A model generated the notes under the pieces. That model was not told the DNA's origin and did not search any database. It worked only from the letters and a program-made list of their open reading frames with translations. The position numbers were made by a program, and so were the translations under genes. DNA of 64,000 bases from Diadema setosum (taxonomy: Eukaryota; Echinodermata; Echinoidea; Diadematoida; Diadematidae). Positions 48,601 through 63,600 of the stretch are shown one piece after another (positions within the stretch are counted from its first letter, which is position 1; every line of letters starts with the position of its first letter). The stretch is taken from the NCBI RefSeq assembly GCF_964275005.1, contig NC_092704.1:11596871-11660870 (forward strand). The letters are read 5' to 3'.

Positions 48601-51600
48601 GCCCATTAATTCAAATATAAAAGAACAACTACAAGGCTGTACCCATTGCTGTAGTCTGAGCAGGGGTAGTAGTAGAAAGAGTTGTGGTCTCCTCCTTCCT
48701 AGTAGTACCCATCGGAGTTGTTGTGGTAACAGCTGTGGTGGTAGCTTCAGTTACTGTAGTGGGTTTCGACGTGCTGGTAGGTACACTTGTAGTGACAACG
48801 GTTGTGACTACTGTTGTTTCCATGCTCGTAGCTGATTAATGAAAGAAAAAGAACACCGGGAATCCAAGATATGAAAGGAACGTTACAGAATGTAACTTGT
48901 GAATTTGTTGCTAAAAAGTTGAGTGCACGGTTAAGTACAAGAAGTAACCAGTGGGCAGTATGTATAGACTATGAACTTATCAATTCAATAACATACAACT
49001 AATCTTTTTTTTTCTGTCTCTGAATTGAGAGCACAGGAAATTTCAAATGTAATAGACCGTGGAATATCAGCAACAACGGGGACATTCAACTCGATATATT
49101 ATAGATCGAATAAGAGAACAAGAGAGATGAGAAAGTAGGAATATGGGAACCCAGAATAAAAGGAAACGAAATTACCTGTCTCAATACATCCTCTGAATGT
49201 CACGGTCAACTGCGAATCTGCCACGTTGTAGTCATCAGGAAGGGTGATGTCAAAATAAACTTCATTCAAACCAGTCAAAGGTTCAAACTCGTACATTCCT
49301 GAAGGCTGATCTTCTCCGGGTTCAGCTGTAAATTGGCGTTCAACATCTCCATCGCTCGACGGCGGGACACCAATTGTGACAGTATTGGGAGGCGAGCCAT
49401 TCGTTGTGGTTATGCTGACGGCTGATACCTTAATCGTCACTTCGGAGGTGTCATCCGTTGATTTGACAATGACTCTTACTTTCCTATTGGAAGTAGGTTC
49501 CGTCCAAAGGTTTGTTTCGACGTTGTCCAGTAAAACTCTTAATTTAGTATCAGGGTCCTCGCCATCCAGCGGTTTTCTGCAATAACCTGGAAAGTAAAAG
49601 AAAATAATTTGTAGCGTAAAACTGTTTGGGAAACAGAAAAGCGTGGACTGGTACACAGAGTTACCAACATTTGTATTTATACGCTTGTCTAGTTTAGCAA
49701 ACTGGCTCGTTTGATGTGGTGTAGCAGGAAAGTACATGATGGAACAGGTTATGTTAACGCGGAAAACTTGTCTGACTGCCTTCTAATCAAATGAAATCCT
49801 TCATGTTTAGAGTCTTGGGACACAAGTCCGACAAAAATGGAAGTGAAAAAGTACCTGGGGTAGTAGATTCCGGCCTTTCTGTAGTGATCGATGTAACAGT
49901 TGTCTGAGTTGTAGTTGTTGCTTCAGGAGTGGCAGTAGTTTCCTCAACTACTGCTGTTGTTTGCTCTGTTCCTGGAGCAGTAGTCGTTGTCGCTCGCGTT
50001 CGCGACCTTGTTGTGACTTCTGTTAAAAAAAGAAAACGACACGCATGTATCTGTCACTCAATGTTTATGACAGTTGAGAAAAACATTTTGAAGACAATAC
50101 CTATAGCGAAGAATAGCCGAAACCAGTTTGATCTTAAAGTAATTATTATTTAGTGATAACCGATTTTCTTTCTTACTACACGTTAATTCAAAAAGGTTAC
50201 AAATACAACGCAGACTTAGACCTACCTGACTGACCCAGAGTTGTCGTTTCTGTAAATGTTGAGAGAGAAAAAAAGAGAACATTCTAGTTATGGATCGATT
50301 ACAGTCGCATCAGACAGAGCTGAAATATTATATTAAAATACAAATTAAGTACTTTCCATGACTTAGGTGATGATTTATTGTTTTGCATATCTTAATGTTC
50401 AGAAATTCAAGTTGTAATTTCAAAAACAGTGTCCTCGCTAATGAATGTAAGGTTTGGCATCCATACACTGCTAAAAAACAATAACCAAAAAACAAAGTTT
50501 AGCGTCTTGTCACTTGATCTGGTCAAGAGAGAGATTCCTGCTTCGAGTCATGTTTTACTTTACTGGACTGTGTTATTGAAATAAAATTTGGGCATTAATG
50601 CTTGGTAGCTTGGAAATCGTTGGAAATTCTTGAAGAGCCTGTACAGTGAAGTTGTGTCATATTAAGTCTGTTTTTGTTTGTGTGTTTGTTTGTTCTCTTC
50701 TTTTTGGTATTGAATCTAGAACGTATTCTACAAGATTAAATGTTGAAGATATCCCGTTTAAACAAGGAGTTATGTTTTGGTCATCTGGACTATATTGAAA
50801 GACGTGAAGGTTATATTTGTTTGTCGGTTTGCAATTCGTTTGATTTGTCGAAAATCCATCACTGTGAAGAAGGTGTTACATCCATTTTGTTCAATTGGCA
50901 TTGAAGCTAAAATGATTTCACGATTTTTTTTTTTCGTAGAAAGCCCATTAATTCAAATATAAAAGAACAACTACAAGGCTGTACCCATTGCTGTAGTCTG
51001 AGCAGGGGTAGTAGTAGAAAGAGTTGTGGTCTCCTCCTTCCTAGTAGTACCCATCGGAGTTGTTGTGGTAACAGCTGTGGTGGTAGCTTCAGTTACTGTA
51101 GTGGGTTTCGACGTGCTGGTAGGTACACTTGTAGTGACAACGGTTGTGACTACTGTTGTTTCCATGCTCGTAGCTGATTAATGAAAGAAAAAGAACACCC
51201 GGGAATCCAAGATATGAAAGGAACGTTACAGAATGTAACTTGTGAATTTGTTGCTAAAAAGTTGAGTGCACGGTTAAGTACAAGAAGTAACCAGTGGGCA
51301 GTATGTATAGACTATGAACTTATCAATTCAATAACATACAACTAATCTTTTTTTTTCTGTCTCTGAATTGAGAGCACAGGAAATTTCAAATGTAATAGAC
51401 CGTGGAATATCAGCAACAACGGGGACATATTATAGACGAATAAGAGAACAAGAGAGATGAGAAAGTAGGAATATGGGAACCCAGAATAAAAGGAAACGAA
51501 ATTACCTGTCTCAATACATCCTCTGAATGTCACGGTCAACTGCGAATCTGCCACGTTGTAGTCATCAGGAAGGGTGATGTCAAAATAAACTTCATTCAAA

Positions 51601-54600
51601 CCAGTCAAAGGTTCAAACTCGTACATTCCTGAAGGCTGATCTTCTCCGGGTTCAGCTGTAAATTGGCGTTCAACATCTCCATCGCTCGACGGCGGGACAC
51701 CAATTGTGACAGTATTGGGAGGCGAGCCATTCGTTGTGGTTATGCTGACGGCTGATACCTTAATCGTCACTTCGGAGGTGTCATCCGTTGATTTGACAAT
51801 GACTCTTACTTTCCTATTGGAAGTAGGTTCCGTCCAAAGGTTTGTTTCGACGTTGTCCAGTAAAACTCTTAATTTAGTATCAGGGTCCTCGCCATCCAGC
51901 GGTTTTCTGCAATAACCTGGAAAGTAAAAGAAAATAATTTGTAGCGTAAAACTGTTTGGGAAACAGAAAAGCGTGGACTGGTACACAGAGTTACCAACAT
52001 TTGTATTTATACGCTTGTCTAGTTTAGCAAACTGGCTCGTTTGATGTGGTGTAGCAGGAAAGTACATGATGGAACAGGTTATGTTAACGCGGAAAACTTG
52101 TCTGACTGCCTTCTAATCAAATGAAATCCTTCATGTTTAGAGTCTTGGGACACAAGTCCGACAAAAATGGAAGTGAAAAAGTACCTGGGGTAGTAGATTC
52201 CGGCCTTTCTGTAGTGATCGATGTAACAGTTGTCTGAGTTGTAGTTGTTGCTTCAGGAGTGGCAGTAGTTTCCTCAACTACTGCTGTTGTTTGCTCTGTT
52301 CCTGGAGCAGTAGTCGTTGTCGCTCGCGTTCGCGACCTTGTTGTGACTTCTGTTAAAAAAAGAAAACGACACGCATGTATCTGTCACTCAATGTTTATGA
52401 CAGTTGAGAAAAACATTTTGAAGACAATACCTATAGCGAAGAATAGCCGAAACCAGTTTGATCTTAAAGTAATTATTATTTAGTGATAACCGATTTTCTT
52501 TCTTACTACACGTTAATTCAAAAAGGTTACAAATACAACGCAGACTTAGACCTACCTGACTGACCCAGAGTTGTCGTTTCTGTAAATGTTGAGAGAGAAA
52601 AAAAGAGAACATTCTAGTTATGGATCGATTACAGTCGCATCAGACAGAGCTGAAATATTATATTAAAATACAAATTAAGTACTTTCCATGACTTAGGTGA
52701 TGATTTATTGTTTTGCATATCTTAATGTTCAGAAATTCAAGTTGTAATTTCAAAAACAGTGTCCTCGCTAATGAATGTAAGGTTTGGCATCCATACACTG
52801 CTAAAAAACAATAACCAAAAAACAAAGTTTAGCGTCTTGTCACTTGATCTGGTCAAGAGAGAGATTCCTGCTTCGAGTCATGTTTTACTTTACTGGACTG
52901 TGTTATTGAAATAAAATTTGGGCATTAATGCTTGGTAGCTTGGAAATCGTTGGAAATTCTTGAAGAGCCTGTACAGTGAAGTTGTGTCATATTAAGTCTG
53001 TTTTTGTTTGTGTGTTTGTTTGTTCTCTTCTTTTTGGTATTGAATCTAGAACGTATTCAACAAGATTAAATGTTGAAGATATCCCGTTTAAACAAGGAGT
53101 TATGTTTTGGTCATCTGGACTATATTGAAAGACGTGAAGGTTATATTTGTTTGTCGGTTTGCAATTCGTTTGATTTGTCGAAAATCCATCACTGTGAAGA
53201 AGGTGTTACATCCATTTTGTTCAATTGGCATTGAAGCTAAAATGATTTCACGATTTTTTTTTTCGTAGAAAGCCCATTAATTCAAATATAAAAGAACAAC
53301 TACAAGGCTGTACCCATTGCTGTAGTCTGAGCAGGGGTAGTAGTAGAAAGAGTTGTGGTCTCCTCCTTCCTAGTAGTACCCATCGGAGTTGTTGTGGTAA
53401 CAGCTGTGGTGGTAGCTTCAGTTACTGTAGTGGGTTTCGACGTGCTGGTAGGTACACTTGTAGTGACAACGGTTGTGACTACTGTTGTTTCCATGCTCGT
53501 AGCTGATTAATGAAAGAAAAAGAACACCCGGGAATCCAAGATATGAAAGGAACGTTACAGAATGTAACTTGTGAATTTGTTGCTAAAAAGTTGAGTGCAC
53601 GGTTAAGTACAAGAAGTAACCAGTGGGCAGTATGTATAGACTATGAACTTATCAATTCAATAACATACAACTAATCTTTTTTTTTCTGTCTCTGAATTGA
53701 GAGCACAGGAAATTTCAAATGTAATAGACCGTGGAATATCAGCAACAACGGGGACATTGAACTCGATATATTATAGACGAATAAGAGAACAAGAGAGATG
53801 AGAAAGTAGGAATATGGGAACCCAGAATAAAAGGAAACGAAATTACCTGTCTCAATACATCCTCTGAATGTCACGGTCAACTGCGAATCTGCCACGTTGT
53901 AGTCATCAGGAAGGGTGATGTCAAAATAAACTTCATTCAAACCAGTCAAAGGTTCAAACTCGTACATTCCTGAAGGCTGATCTTCTCCGGGTTCAGCTGT
54001 AAATTGGCGTTCAACATCTCCATCGCTCGACGGCGGGACACCAATTGTGACAGTATTGGGAGGCGAGCCATTCGTTGTGGTTATGCTGACGGCTGATACC
54101 TTAATCGTCACTTCGGAGGTGTCATCCGTTGATTTGACAATGACTCTTACTTTCCTATTGGAAGTAGGTTCCGTCCAAAGGTTTGTTTCGACGTTGTCCA
54201 GTAAAACTCTTAATTTAGTATCAGGGTCCTCGCCATCCAGCGGTTTTCTGCAATAACCTGGAAAGTAAAAGAAAATAATTTGTAGCGTAAAACTGTTTGG
54301 GAAACAGAAAAGCGTGGACTGGTACACAGAGTTACCAACATTTGTATTTATACGCTTGTCTAGTTTAGCAAACTGGCTCGTTTGATGTGGTGTAGCAGGA
54401 AAGTACATGATGGAACAGGTTATGTTAACGCGGAAAACTGCCTTCTAATCAAATGAAATCCTTCATGTTTAGAGTCTTGGGACACAAGTCCGACAAAAAT
54501 GGAAGTGAAAAAGTACCTGGCGTAGTAGATTCCGGCCTTTCTGTAGTGATCGATGTAACAGTTGTCTGAGTTGTAGTTGTTGCTTCAGGAGTGGCAGTAG

Positions 54601-57600
54601 TTTCCTCAACTACTGCTGTTGTTTGCTCTGTTCCTGGAGCAGTAGTCGTTGTCGCTCGCGTTCGCGACCTTGTTGTGACTTCTGTTAAAAAAAGAAAACG
54701 ACACGCATGTATCTGTCACTCAATGTTTATGACAGTTGAGAAAAACATTTTGAAGACAATACCTATAGCGAAGAATAGCCGAAACCAGTTTGATCTTAAA
54801 GTAATTATTATTTAGTGATAACCGATTTTCTTTCTTACTACACGTTAATTCAAAAAGGTTACAAATACAACGCAGACTTAGACCTACCTGACTGACCCAG
54901 AGTTGTCGTTTCTGTAAATGTTGAGAGAGAAAAAAGAGAACATTCTAGTTATGGATCGATTACAGTCGCATCAGACAGAGCTGAAATATTATATTAAAAT
55001 ACAAATTAAGTACTTTCCATGACTTAGGTGATGATTTATTGTTTTGCATATCTTAATGTTCAGAAATTCAAGATGTAATTTCAAAAACAGTGTCCTCGCT
55101 AATGAATGTAAGGTTTGGCATCCATACACTGCTAAAAAACAATAACCAAAAAACAAAGTTTAGCGTCTTGTCACTTGATCTGGTCAAGAGAGAGATTCCT
55201 GCTTCGAGTCATGTTTTACTTTACTGGACTGTGTTATTGAAATAAAATTTGGGCATTAATGCTTGGTAGCTTGGAAATCGTTGGAAATTCTTGAAGAGCC
55301 TGTACAGTGAAGTTGTGTCATATTAAGTCTGTTTTTGTTTGTGTGTTTGTTTGTTCTCTTCTTTTTGGTATTGAATCTAGAACGTATTCTACAAGATTAA
55401 ATGTTGAAGATATCCCGTTTAAACAAGGAGTTATGTTTTGGTCATCTGGACTATATTGAAAGATGTGAAGGTTATATTTGTTTGTCGGTTTGCAATTCGT
55501 TTGATTTGTCGAAAATCCATCACTGTGAAGAAGGTGTTACATCCATTTTGTTCAATTGGCATTGAAGCTAAAATGATTTCACGATTTTTTTTTTTTCGTA
55601 GAAAGCCCATTAATTCAAATATAAAAGAACAACTACAAGGCTGTACCCATTGCTGTAGTCTGAGCAGGGGTAGTAGTAGAAAGAGTTGTGGTCTCCTCCT
55701 TCCTAGTAGTACCCATCGGAGTTGTTGTGGTAACAGCTGTGGTGGTAGCTTCAGTTACTGTAGTGGGTTTCGACGTGCTGGTAGGTACACTTGTAGTGAC
55801 AACGGTTGTGACTACTGTTGTTTCCATGCTCGTAGCTGATTAATGAAAGAAAAAGAACACCGGGAATCCAAGATATGAAAGGAACGTTACAGAATGTAAC
55901 TTGTGAATTTGTTGCTAAAAAGCTGAGTGCACGGTTAAGTACCAGAAGTAACCAGCGGGCAGTATGTATAGACTATGAACTTATCAATTCAATAACATAC
56001 AACTAATCTCTTTTTTTTCTGTCTCTGAATTGAGAGCACAGGAAATTTCAAATGTAATAGACCGTGGAATATCAGCAACAACGGGGACATTCAACTCGAT
56101 ATATTATAGATCGCATAAGAGAACAAGAGAGATGAGAAAGTAGGAATATAGGAACCCAGAATAAAAGGAAACGAAATTACCTGTCTCAATACATCCTCTG
56201 AATGTCACCGTCAACTGCGAATCTGCCACGTTGTAGTCATCAGGAAGGGTGATGTCAAAATAAACTTCATTCAAACCAGTCAAAGGTTCAAACTCGTACA
56301 TTCCTGAAGGCTGATCTTCTCCGGGTTCAGCTGTAAATTGGCGTTCAACATCTCCATCGCTCGACGGCGGGACACCAATTGTGACAGTATTGGGAGGCGA
56401 GCCATTCGTTGTGGTTATGCTGACGGCTGATACCTTAATCGTCACTTCGGAGGTGTCATCCGTTGATTTGACAATGACTCTTACTTTCCTATTGGAAGTA
56501 GGTTCCGTCCAAAGGTTTGTTTCGACGTTGTCCAGTAAAACTCTTAATTTAGTATCAGGGTCCTCGCCATCCAGCGGTTTTCTGCAATAACCTGGAAAGT
56601 AAAAGAAAATAATTTGTAGCGTAAAACTGTTTGGGAAACAGAAAACCGTGGACTGGTACACAGAGTTACCAACATTTGTATTTATACGTTTGTCTAGTTT
56701 AGCAAACTGGCTCGTTTGATGTGGTGTAGCAGGAAAGTACATGATGGAACAGGTTATGTTAACGCGGAAAACTTGTCTGACTGCCTTCTAATCAAATGAA
56801 ATCCTTCAGGTTTAGAGTCTTGGGACACAAGTCCGACAAAAATGGAAGTGAAAAAGTACCTGGCGTAGTAGATTCCGGCCTTTCTGTAGTGATCGATGTA
56901 ACAGTTGTCTGAGTTGTAGTTGTTGCTTCAGGAGTGGCAGTAGTTTCCTCAACTACTGCTGTTGTTTGCTCTGTTCCTGGAGCAGTAGTCGTTGTCGCTC
57001 GCGTTCGCGACCTTGTTGTGACTTCTGTTAAAAAAAGAAAACGACACGCATGTATCTGTCACTCAATGTTTATGACAGTTGAGAAAAACATTTTGAAGAC
57101 AATACCTATAGCGAAGAATAGCCGAAACCAGTTTGATCTTAAAGTAATTATTATTTAGTGATAACCGATTTTCTTTCTTACTACACGTTAATTCAAAAAG
57201 GTTACAAATACAACGCAGACTTAGACCTACCTGACTGACCCAGAGTTGTCGTTTCTGTAAATGTTGAGAGAGAAAAAAAGAGAACATTCTAGTTATGGAT
57301 CGATTACAGTCGCATCAGACAGAGCTGAAATATTATATTGAAATACAAATTAAGTACTTTCCATGACTTAGGTGATGATTTATTGTTTTGCATATCTTAA
57401 TGTTCAGAAATTCAAGATGTAATTTCAAAAACAGTGTCCTCGCTAATGAATGTAAGGTTTGGCATCCATACACTGCTAAAAAACAATAACCAAAAAACAA
57501 AGTTTAGCGTCTTGTCACTTGATCTGGTCAAGAGAGAGATTCCTGCTTCGAGTCATGTTTTACTTTACTGGACTGTGTTATTGAAATAAAATTTGGGCAT

Positions 57601-60600
57601 TAATGCTTGGTAGCTTGGAAATCGTTGGAAATTCTTGAAGAGCCTGTACAGTGAAGTTGTGTCATATTAAGTCTGTTTTTGTTTGTGTGTTTGTTTGTTC
57701 TCTTCTTTTTGGTATTGAATCTAGAACGTATTCTACAAGATTAAATGTTGAAGATATCCCGTTTAAACAAGGAGTTATGTTTTGGTCATCTGGACTATAT
57801 TGAAAGATGTGAAGGTTATATTTGTTTGTCGGTTTGCAATTCGTTTGATTTGTCGAAAATCCATCACTGTGAAGAAGGTGTTACATCCATTTTGTTCAAT
57901 TGGCATTGAAGCTAAAATGATTTCACGATTTTTTTTTTTTCGTAGAAAGCCCATTAATTCAAATATAAAAGAACAACTACAAGGCTGTACCCATTGCTGT
58001 AGTCTGAGCAGGGGTAGTAGTAGAAAGAGTTGTGGTCTCCTCCTTCCTAGTAGTACCCATCGGAGTTGTTGTGGTAACAGCTGTGGTGGTAGCTTCAGTT
58101 ACTGTAGTGGGTTTCGACGTGCTGGTAGGTACACTTGTAGTGACAACGGTTGTGACTACTGTTGTTTCCATGCTCGTAGCTAATTAATGAAAGAAAAAGA
58201 ACACCGGGAATCCAAGATATGAAAGGAACGTTACAGAATGTGACTTGTGAATTTGTTGCTAAAAAGTTGAGTGCACGGTTAAGTACCAGAAGTAACCAGC
58301 GGGCAGTATGTATAGACTATGAACTTATCAATTCAATAACATACAACTAATCTCTTTTTTTCTGTCTCTGAATTGAGAGCACAGGAAATTTCAAATGTAA
58401 TAGACCGTGGAATATCAGCAACAACGGGGACATTCAACTCGATATATTATAGATCGCATAAGAGAACAAGAGAGATGAGAAAGTAGGAATATAGGAACCC
58501 AGAATAAAAGGAAACGAAATTACCTGTCTCAATACATCCTCTTAATGTCACCGTCAACTGCGAATCTGCCACGTTGTAGTCATCAGGAAGGGTGATGTCA
58601 AAATAAACTTCATTCAAACCAGTCAAAGGTTCAAACTCGTACATTCCTGAAGGCTGATCTTCTCCGGGTTCAGCTGTAAATTGGCGTTCAACATCTCCAT
58701 CGCTCGACGGCGGGACACCAATTGTGACAGTATTGGGAGGCGAGCCATTCGTTGTGGTTATGCTGACGGCTGATACCTTAATCGTCACTTCGGAGGTGTC
58801 ATCCGTTGATTTGACAATGACTCTTACTTTCCTATTGGAAGTAGGTTCCGTCCAAAGGTTTGTTTCGACGTTGTCCAGTAAAACTCTTAATTTAGTATCA
58901 GGGTCCTCACCATCCAGCGGTTTTCTGCAATAACCTGGAAAGTAAAAGAAAATAATTTGTAGCGTAAAACTGTTTGGGAAACAGAAAACCGTGGACTGGT
59001 ACACAGAGTTACCAACATTTGTATTTATACGTTTGTCTAGTTTAGCAAACTGGCTCGTTTGATGTGGTGTAGCAGGAAAGTACATGATGGAACAGGTTAT
59101 GTTAACGCGGAAAACTTGTCTGACTGCCTTCTAATCAAATGAAATCCTTCAGGTTTAGAGTCTTGGGACACAAGTCCGACAAAAATGGAAGTGAAAAAGT
59201 ACCTGGCGTAGTAGATTCCGGCCTTTCTGTAGTGATCGATGTAACAGTTGTCTGAGTTGTAGTTGTTGCTTCAGGAGTGGCAGTAGTTTCCTCAACTACT
59301 GCTGTTGTTTGCTCTGTTCCTGGAGCAGTAGTCGTTGTCGCTCGCGTTCGCGACCTTGTTGTGACTTCTGTTAAAAAAAGAAAACGACACGCATGTATCT
59401 GTCACTCAATGTTTATGACAGTTGAGAAAAACATTTTGAAGACAATACCTATAGCGAAGAATAGCCGAAACCAGTTTGATCTTAAAGTAATTATTATTTA
59501 GTGATAACCGATTTTCTTTCTTACTACACGTTAATTCAAAAAGGTTACAAATACAACGCAGACTTAGACCTACCTGACTGACCCAGAGTTGTCGTTTCTG
59601 TAAATGTTGAGAGAGAAAAAAAGAGAACATTCTAGTTATGGATTGATTACAGTCGCATCAGACAGAGCTGAAATATTATATTGAAATACAAATTAAGTAC
59701 TTTCCATGACTTAGGTGATGATTTATTGTTTTGCATATCTTAATGTTCAGAAATTCAAGATGTAATTTCAAAAACAGTGTCCTCGCTAATGAATGTAAGG
59801 TTTGGCATCAATACACTGCTAAAAAAACAATAACCAAAAAACAAAGTTTAGCGTCTTGTCACTTGATCTGGTCAAGAGAGAGATTCCTGCTTCGAGTCAT
59901 GTTTTACTTTACTGGACTGTGTTATTGAAATAAAATTTGGGCATTAATGCTTGGTAGCTTGGAAATCGTTGGAAATTCTTGAAGAGCCTGTACAGTGAAG
60001 TTGTGTCATATTAAGTCTGTTTTTGTTTGTGTGTTTGTTTGTTCTCTTCTTTTTGGTATTGAATCTAGAACGTATTCTACAAGATTAAATGTTGAAGATA
60101 TCCCGTTTAAACAAGGAGTTATGTTTTGGTTATCTGGACTATATTGAAAGATGTGAAGGTTATATTTGTTTGTCGGTTTGCAATTCGTTTGATTTGTCGA
60201 AAATCCATCACTGTGAAGGTGTTACATCCATTTTGTTCAATTGGCATTGAAGCTAAAATGATTTCACGATTTTTTTTTTCGTAGAAAGCCCATTAATTCA
60301 AATATAAAAGAACAACTACAAGGCTGTACCCATTGCTGTAGTCTGAGCAGGGGTAGTAGTAGAAAGAGTTGTGGTCTCCTCCTTCCTAGTAGTACCCATC
60401 GGAGTTGTTGTGGTAACAGCTGTGGTGGTAGCTTCAGTTACTGTAGTGGGTTTCGACGTGCTGGTAGGTACACTTGTAGTGACAACGGTTGTGACTACTG
60501 TTGTTTCCATGCTTGTAGCTGATTAATGAAAGAAAAAGAACACCGGGAATCCAAGATATGAAAGGAACGTTACAGAATGTAACTTGTGAATTTGTTGCTA

Positions 60601-63600
60601 AAAAGTTGAGTGCACGGTTAAGTACCAGAAGTAACCAGCGGGCAGTATGTATAGACTATGAACTTATCAATTCAATAACATACAACTAATCTCTTTTTTT
60701 CTGTCTCTGAACTGAGAGCACAGGAAATTTCAAATGTAATAGACCGTGGAATATCAGCAACAACGGGGACATTCAACTCGATATATTATAGATCGCATAA
60801 GAGAACAAGAGAGATGAGAAAGTAGGAATATAGGAACCCAGAATAAAAGGAAACGAAATTACCTGTCTCAATACATCCTCTGAATGTCACCGTCAACTGC
60901 GAATCTGCCACGTTGTAGTCATCTGGAAGGGTGATGTCAAAATAAACTTCATTCAAACCAGTCAAAGGTTCAAACTCGTACATTCCTGAAGGCTGATCTT
61001 CTCCGGGTTCAGCTGTAAATTGGCGTTCAACATCTCCATCGCTCGACGGCGGGACACCAATTGTGACAGTATTGGGAGGCGAGCCATTCGTTGTGGTTAT
61101 GCTGACGGCTGATACCTTAATCGTCACTTCGGAGGTGTCATCCGTTGATTTGACAATGACTCTTACTTTCCTATTGGAAGTAGGTTCCGTCCAAAGGTTT
61201 GTTTCGACGTTGTCCAGTAAAACTCTTAATTTAGTATCAGGGTCCTCGCCATCCAGCGGTTTTCTGCAATAACCTGGAAAGTAAAAGAAAATAATTTGTA
61301 GCGTAAAACTGTTTGGGAAACAGAAAACCGTGGACTGGTACACAGAGTTACCAACATTTGTATTTATACGTTTGTCTAGTTTAGCAAACTGGCTCGTTTG
61401 ATGTGGTGTAGCAGGAAAGTACATGATGGAACAGGTTATGTTAACGCGGAAAACTTGTCTGACTGCCTTCTAATCAAATGAAATCCTTCAGGTTTAGAGT
61501 CTTGGGACACAAGTCCGACAAAAATGGAAGTGAAAAAGTACCTGGCGTAGTAGATTCCGGCCTTTCTGTAGTGATCGAAGTAACAGTTGTCTGAGTTGTA
61601 GTTGTTGCTTCAGGAGTGGCAGTAGTTTCCTCAACTACTGCTGTTGTTTGCTCTGTTCCTGGAGCAGTAGTCGTTGTCGCTCGCGTTCGCGACCTTGTTG
61701 TGACTTCTGTTAAAAAAAGAAAACGACACGCATGTATCTGTCACTCAAAGTTTATGACAGTTGAGAAAAACATTTTGAAGACAATACCTATAGCGAAGAA
61801 TAGCCGAAACCAGTTTGATCTTAAAGTAATTATTATTTAGTGATAACCGATTTTCTTTCTTACTACACGTTAATTCAAAAAGGTTACAAATACAACGCAG
61901 ACTTAGACCTACCTGACTGACCCAGAGTTGTCGTTTCTGTAAATGTTGAGAGAGAAAAAAAGAGAACATTCTAGTTATGGATCGATTACAGTCGCATCAG
62001 ACAGAGCTGAAATATTATATTGAAATACAAATTAAGTACTTTCCATGACTTAGGTGATGATTTATTGTTTTGCATATCTTAATGTTCAGAAATTCAAGAT
62101 GTAATTTCAAAAACAGTGTCCTCGCTAATGAATGTAAGGTTTGGCATCAATACACTGCTAAAAAAACAATAACCAAAAAACAAAGTTTAGCGTCTTGTCA
62201 CTTGATCTGGTCAAGAGAGAGATTCCTGCTTCGAGTCATGTTTTACTTTACTGGACTGTGTTATTGAAATAAAATTTGGGCATTAATGCTTGGTAGCTTG
62301 GAAATCGTTGGAAATTCTTGAAGAGCCTGTACAGTGAAGTTGTGTCATATTAAGTCTGTTTTTGTTTGTGTGTTTGTTTGTTCTCTTCTTTTTGGTATTG
62401 AATCTAGAACGTATTCTACAAGATTAAATGTTGAAGATATCCCGTTTAAACAAGGAGTTATGTTTTGGTCATCTGGACTATATTGAAAGATGTGAAGGTT
62501 ATATTTGTTTGTCGGTTTGCAATTCGTTTGATTTGTCGAAAATCCATCACTGTGAAGAAGGTGTTACATCCATTTTGTTCAATTGGCATTGAAGCTAAAA
62601 TGATTTCACGATTTTTTTTTTTCGTAGAAAGCCCATTAATTCAAATATAAAAGAACAACTACAAGGCTGTACCCATTGCTGTAGTCTGAGCAGGGGTAGT
62701 AGTAGAAAGAGTTGTGGTCTCCTCCTTCCTAGTAGTACCCATCGGAGTTGTTGTGGTAACAGCTGTGGTGGTAGCTTCAGTTACTGTAGTGGGTTTCGAC
62801 GTGCTGGTAGGTACACTTGTAGTGACAACGGTTGTGACTACTGTTGTTTCCATGCTCGTAGCTGATTAATGAAAGAAAAAGAACACCGAGAATCCAAGAT
62901 ATGAAAGGAACGTTACAGAATGTAACTTGTGAATTTGTTGCTAAAAAGTTGAGTGCACGGTTAAGTACCAGAAGTAACCAGCGGGCAGTATGTATAGACT
63001 ATGAACTTATCAATTCAATAACATATAACTAATCTCTTTTTTTCTGTCTCTGAATTGAGAGCAGAGGAAATTTCAAATGTAATAGACCGTGGAATATCAG
63101 CAACAACGGGGACATTCAACTCGATATATTATAGATCGCATAAGAGAACAAGAGAGATGAGAAAGTAGGAATATAGGAACCCAGAATAAAAGGAAACGAA
63201 ATTACCTGTCTCAATACATCCTCTGAATGTCACCGTTAACTGCGAATCTGCCACGTTGTAGTCATCTGGAAGGGTGATGTCAAAATAAACTTCATTCAAA
63301 CCAGTCAAAGGTTCAAACTCGTACATTCCTGAAGGCTGATCTTCTCCGGGTTCAGCTGTAAATTGGCGTTCAACATCTCCATCGCTCGACGGCGGGACAC
63401 CAATTGTGACAGTATTGGGAGGCGAGCCATTCGTTGTGGTTATGCTGACGGCTGATACCTTAATCGTCACTTCGGAGGTGTCATCCGTTGATTTGACAAT
63501 GACTCTTACTTTCCTATTGGAAGTAGGTTCCGTCCAAAGGTTTGTTTCGACGTTGTCCAGTAAAACTCTTAATTTAGTATCAGGGTCCTCGCCATCCAGC

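Noticed and set aside
33286-62267. Recurring 65-codon plus and 74-codon plus/minus frames in each cassette
   Set aside because: They lie in introns between the microexon and exon B or around exon A, vary in openness among cassettes and have no domain features.
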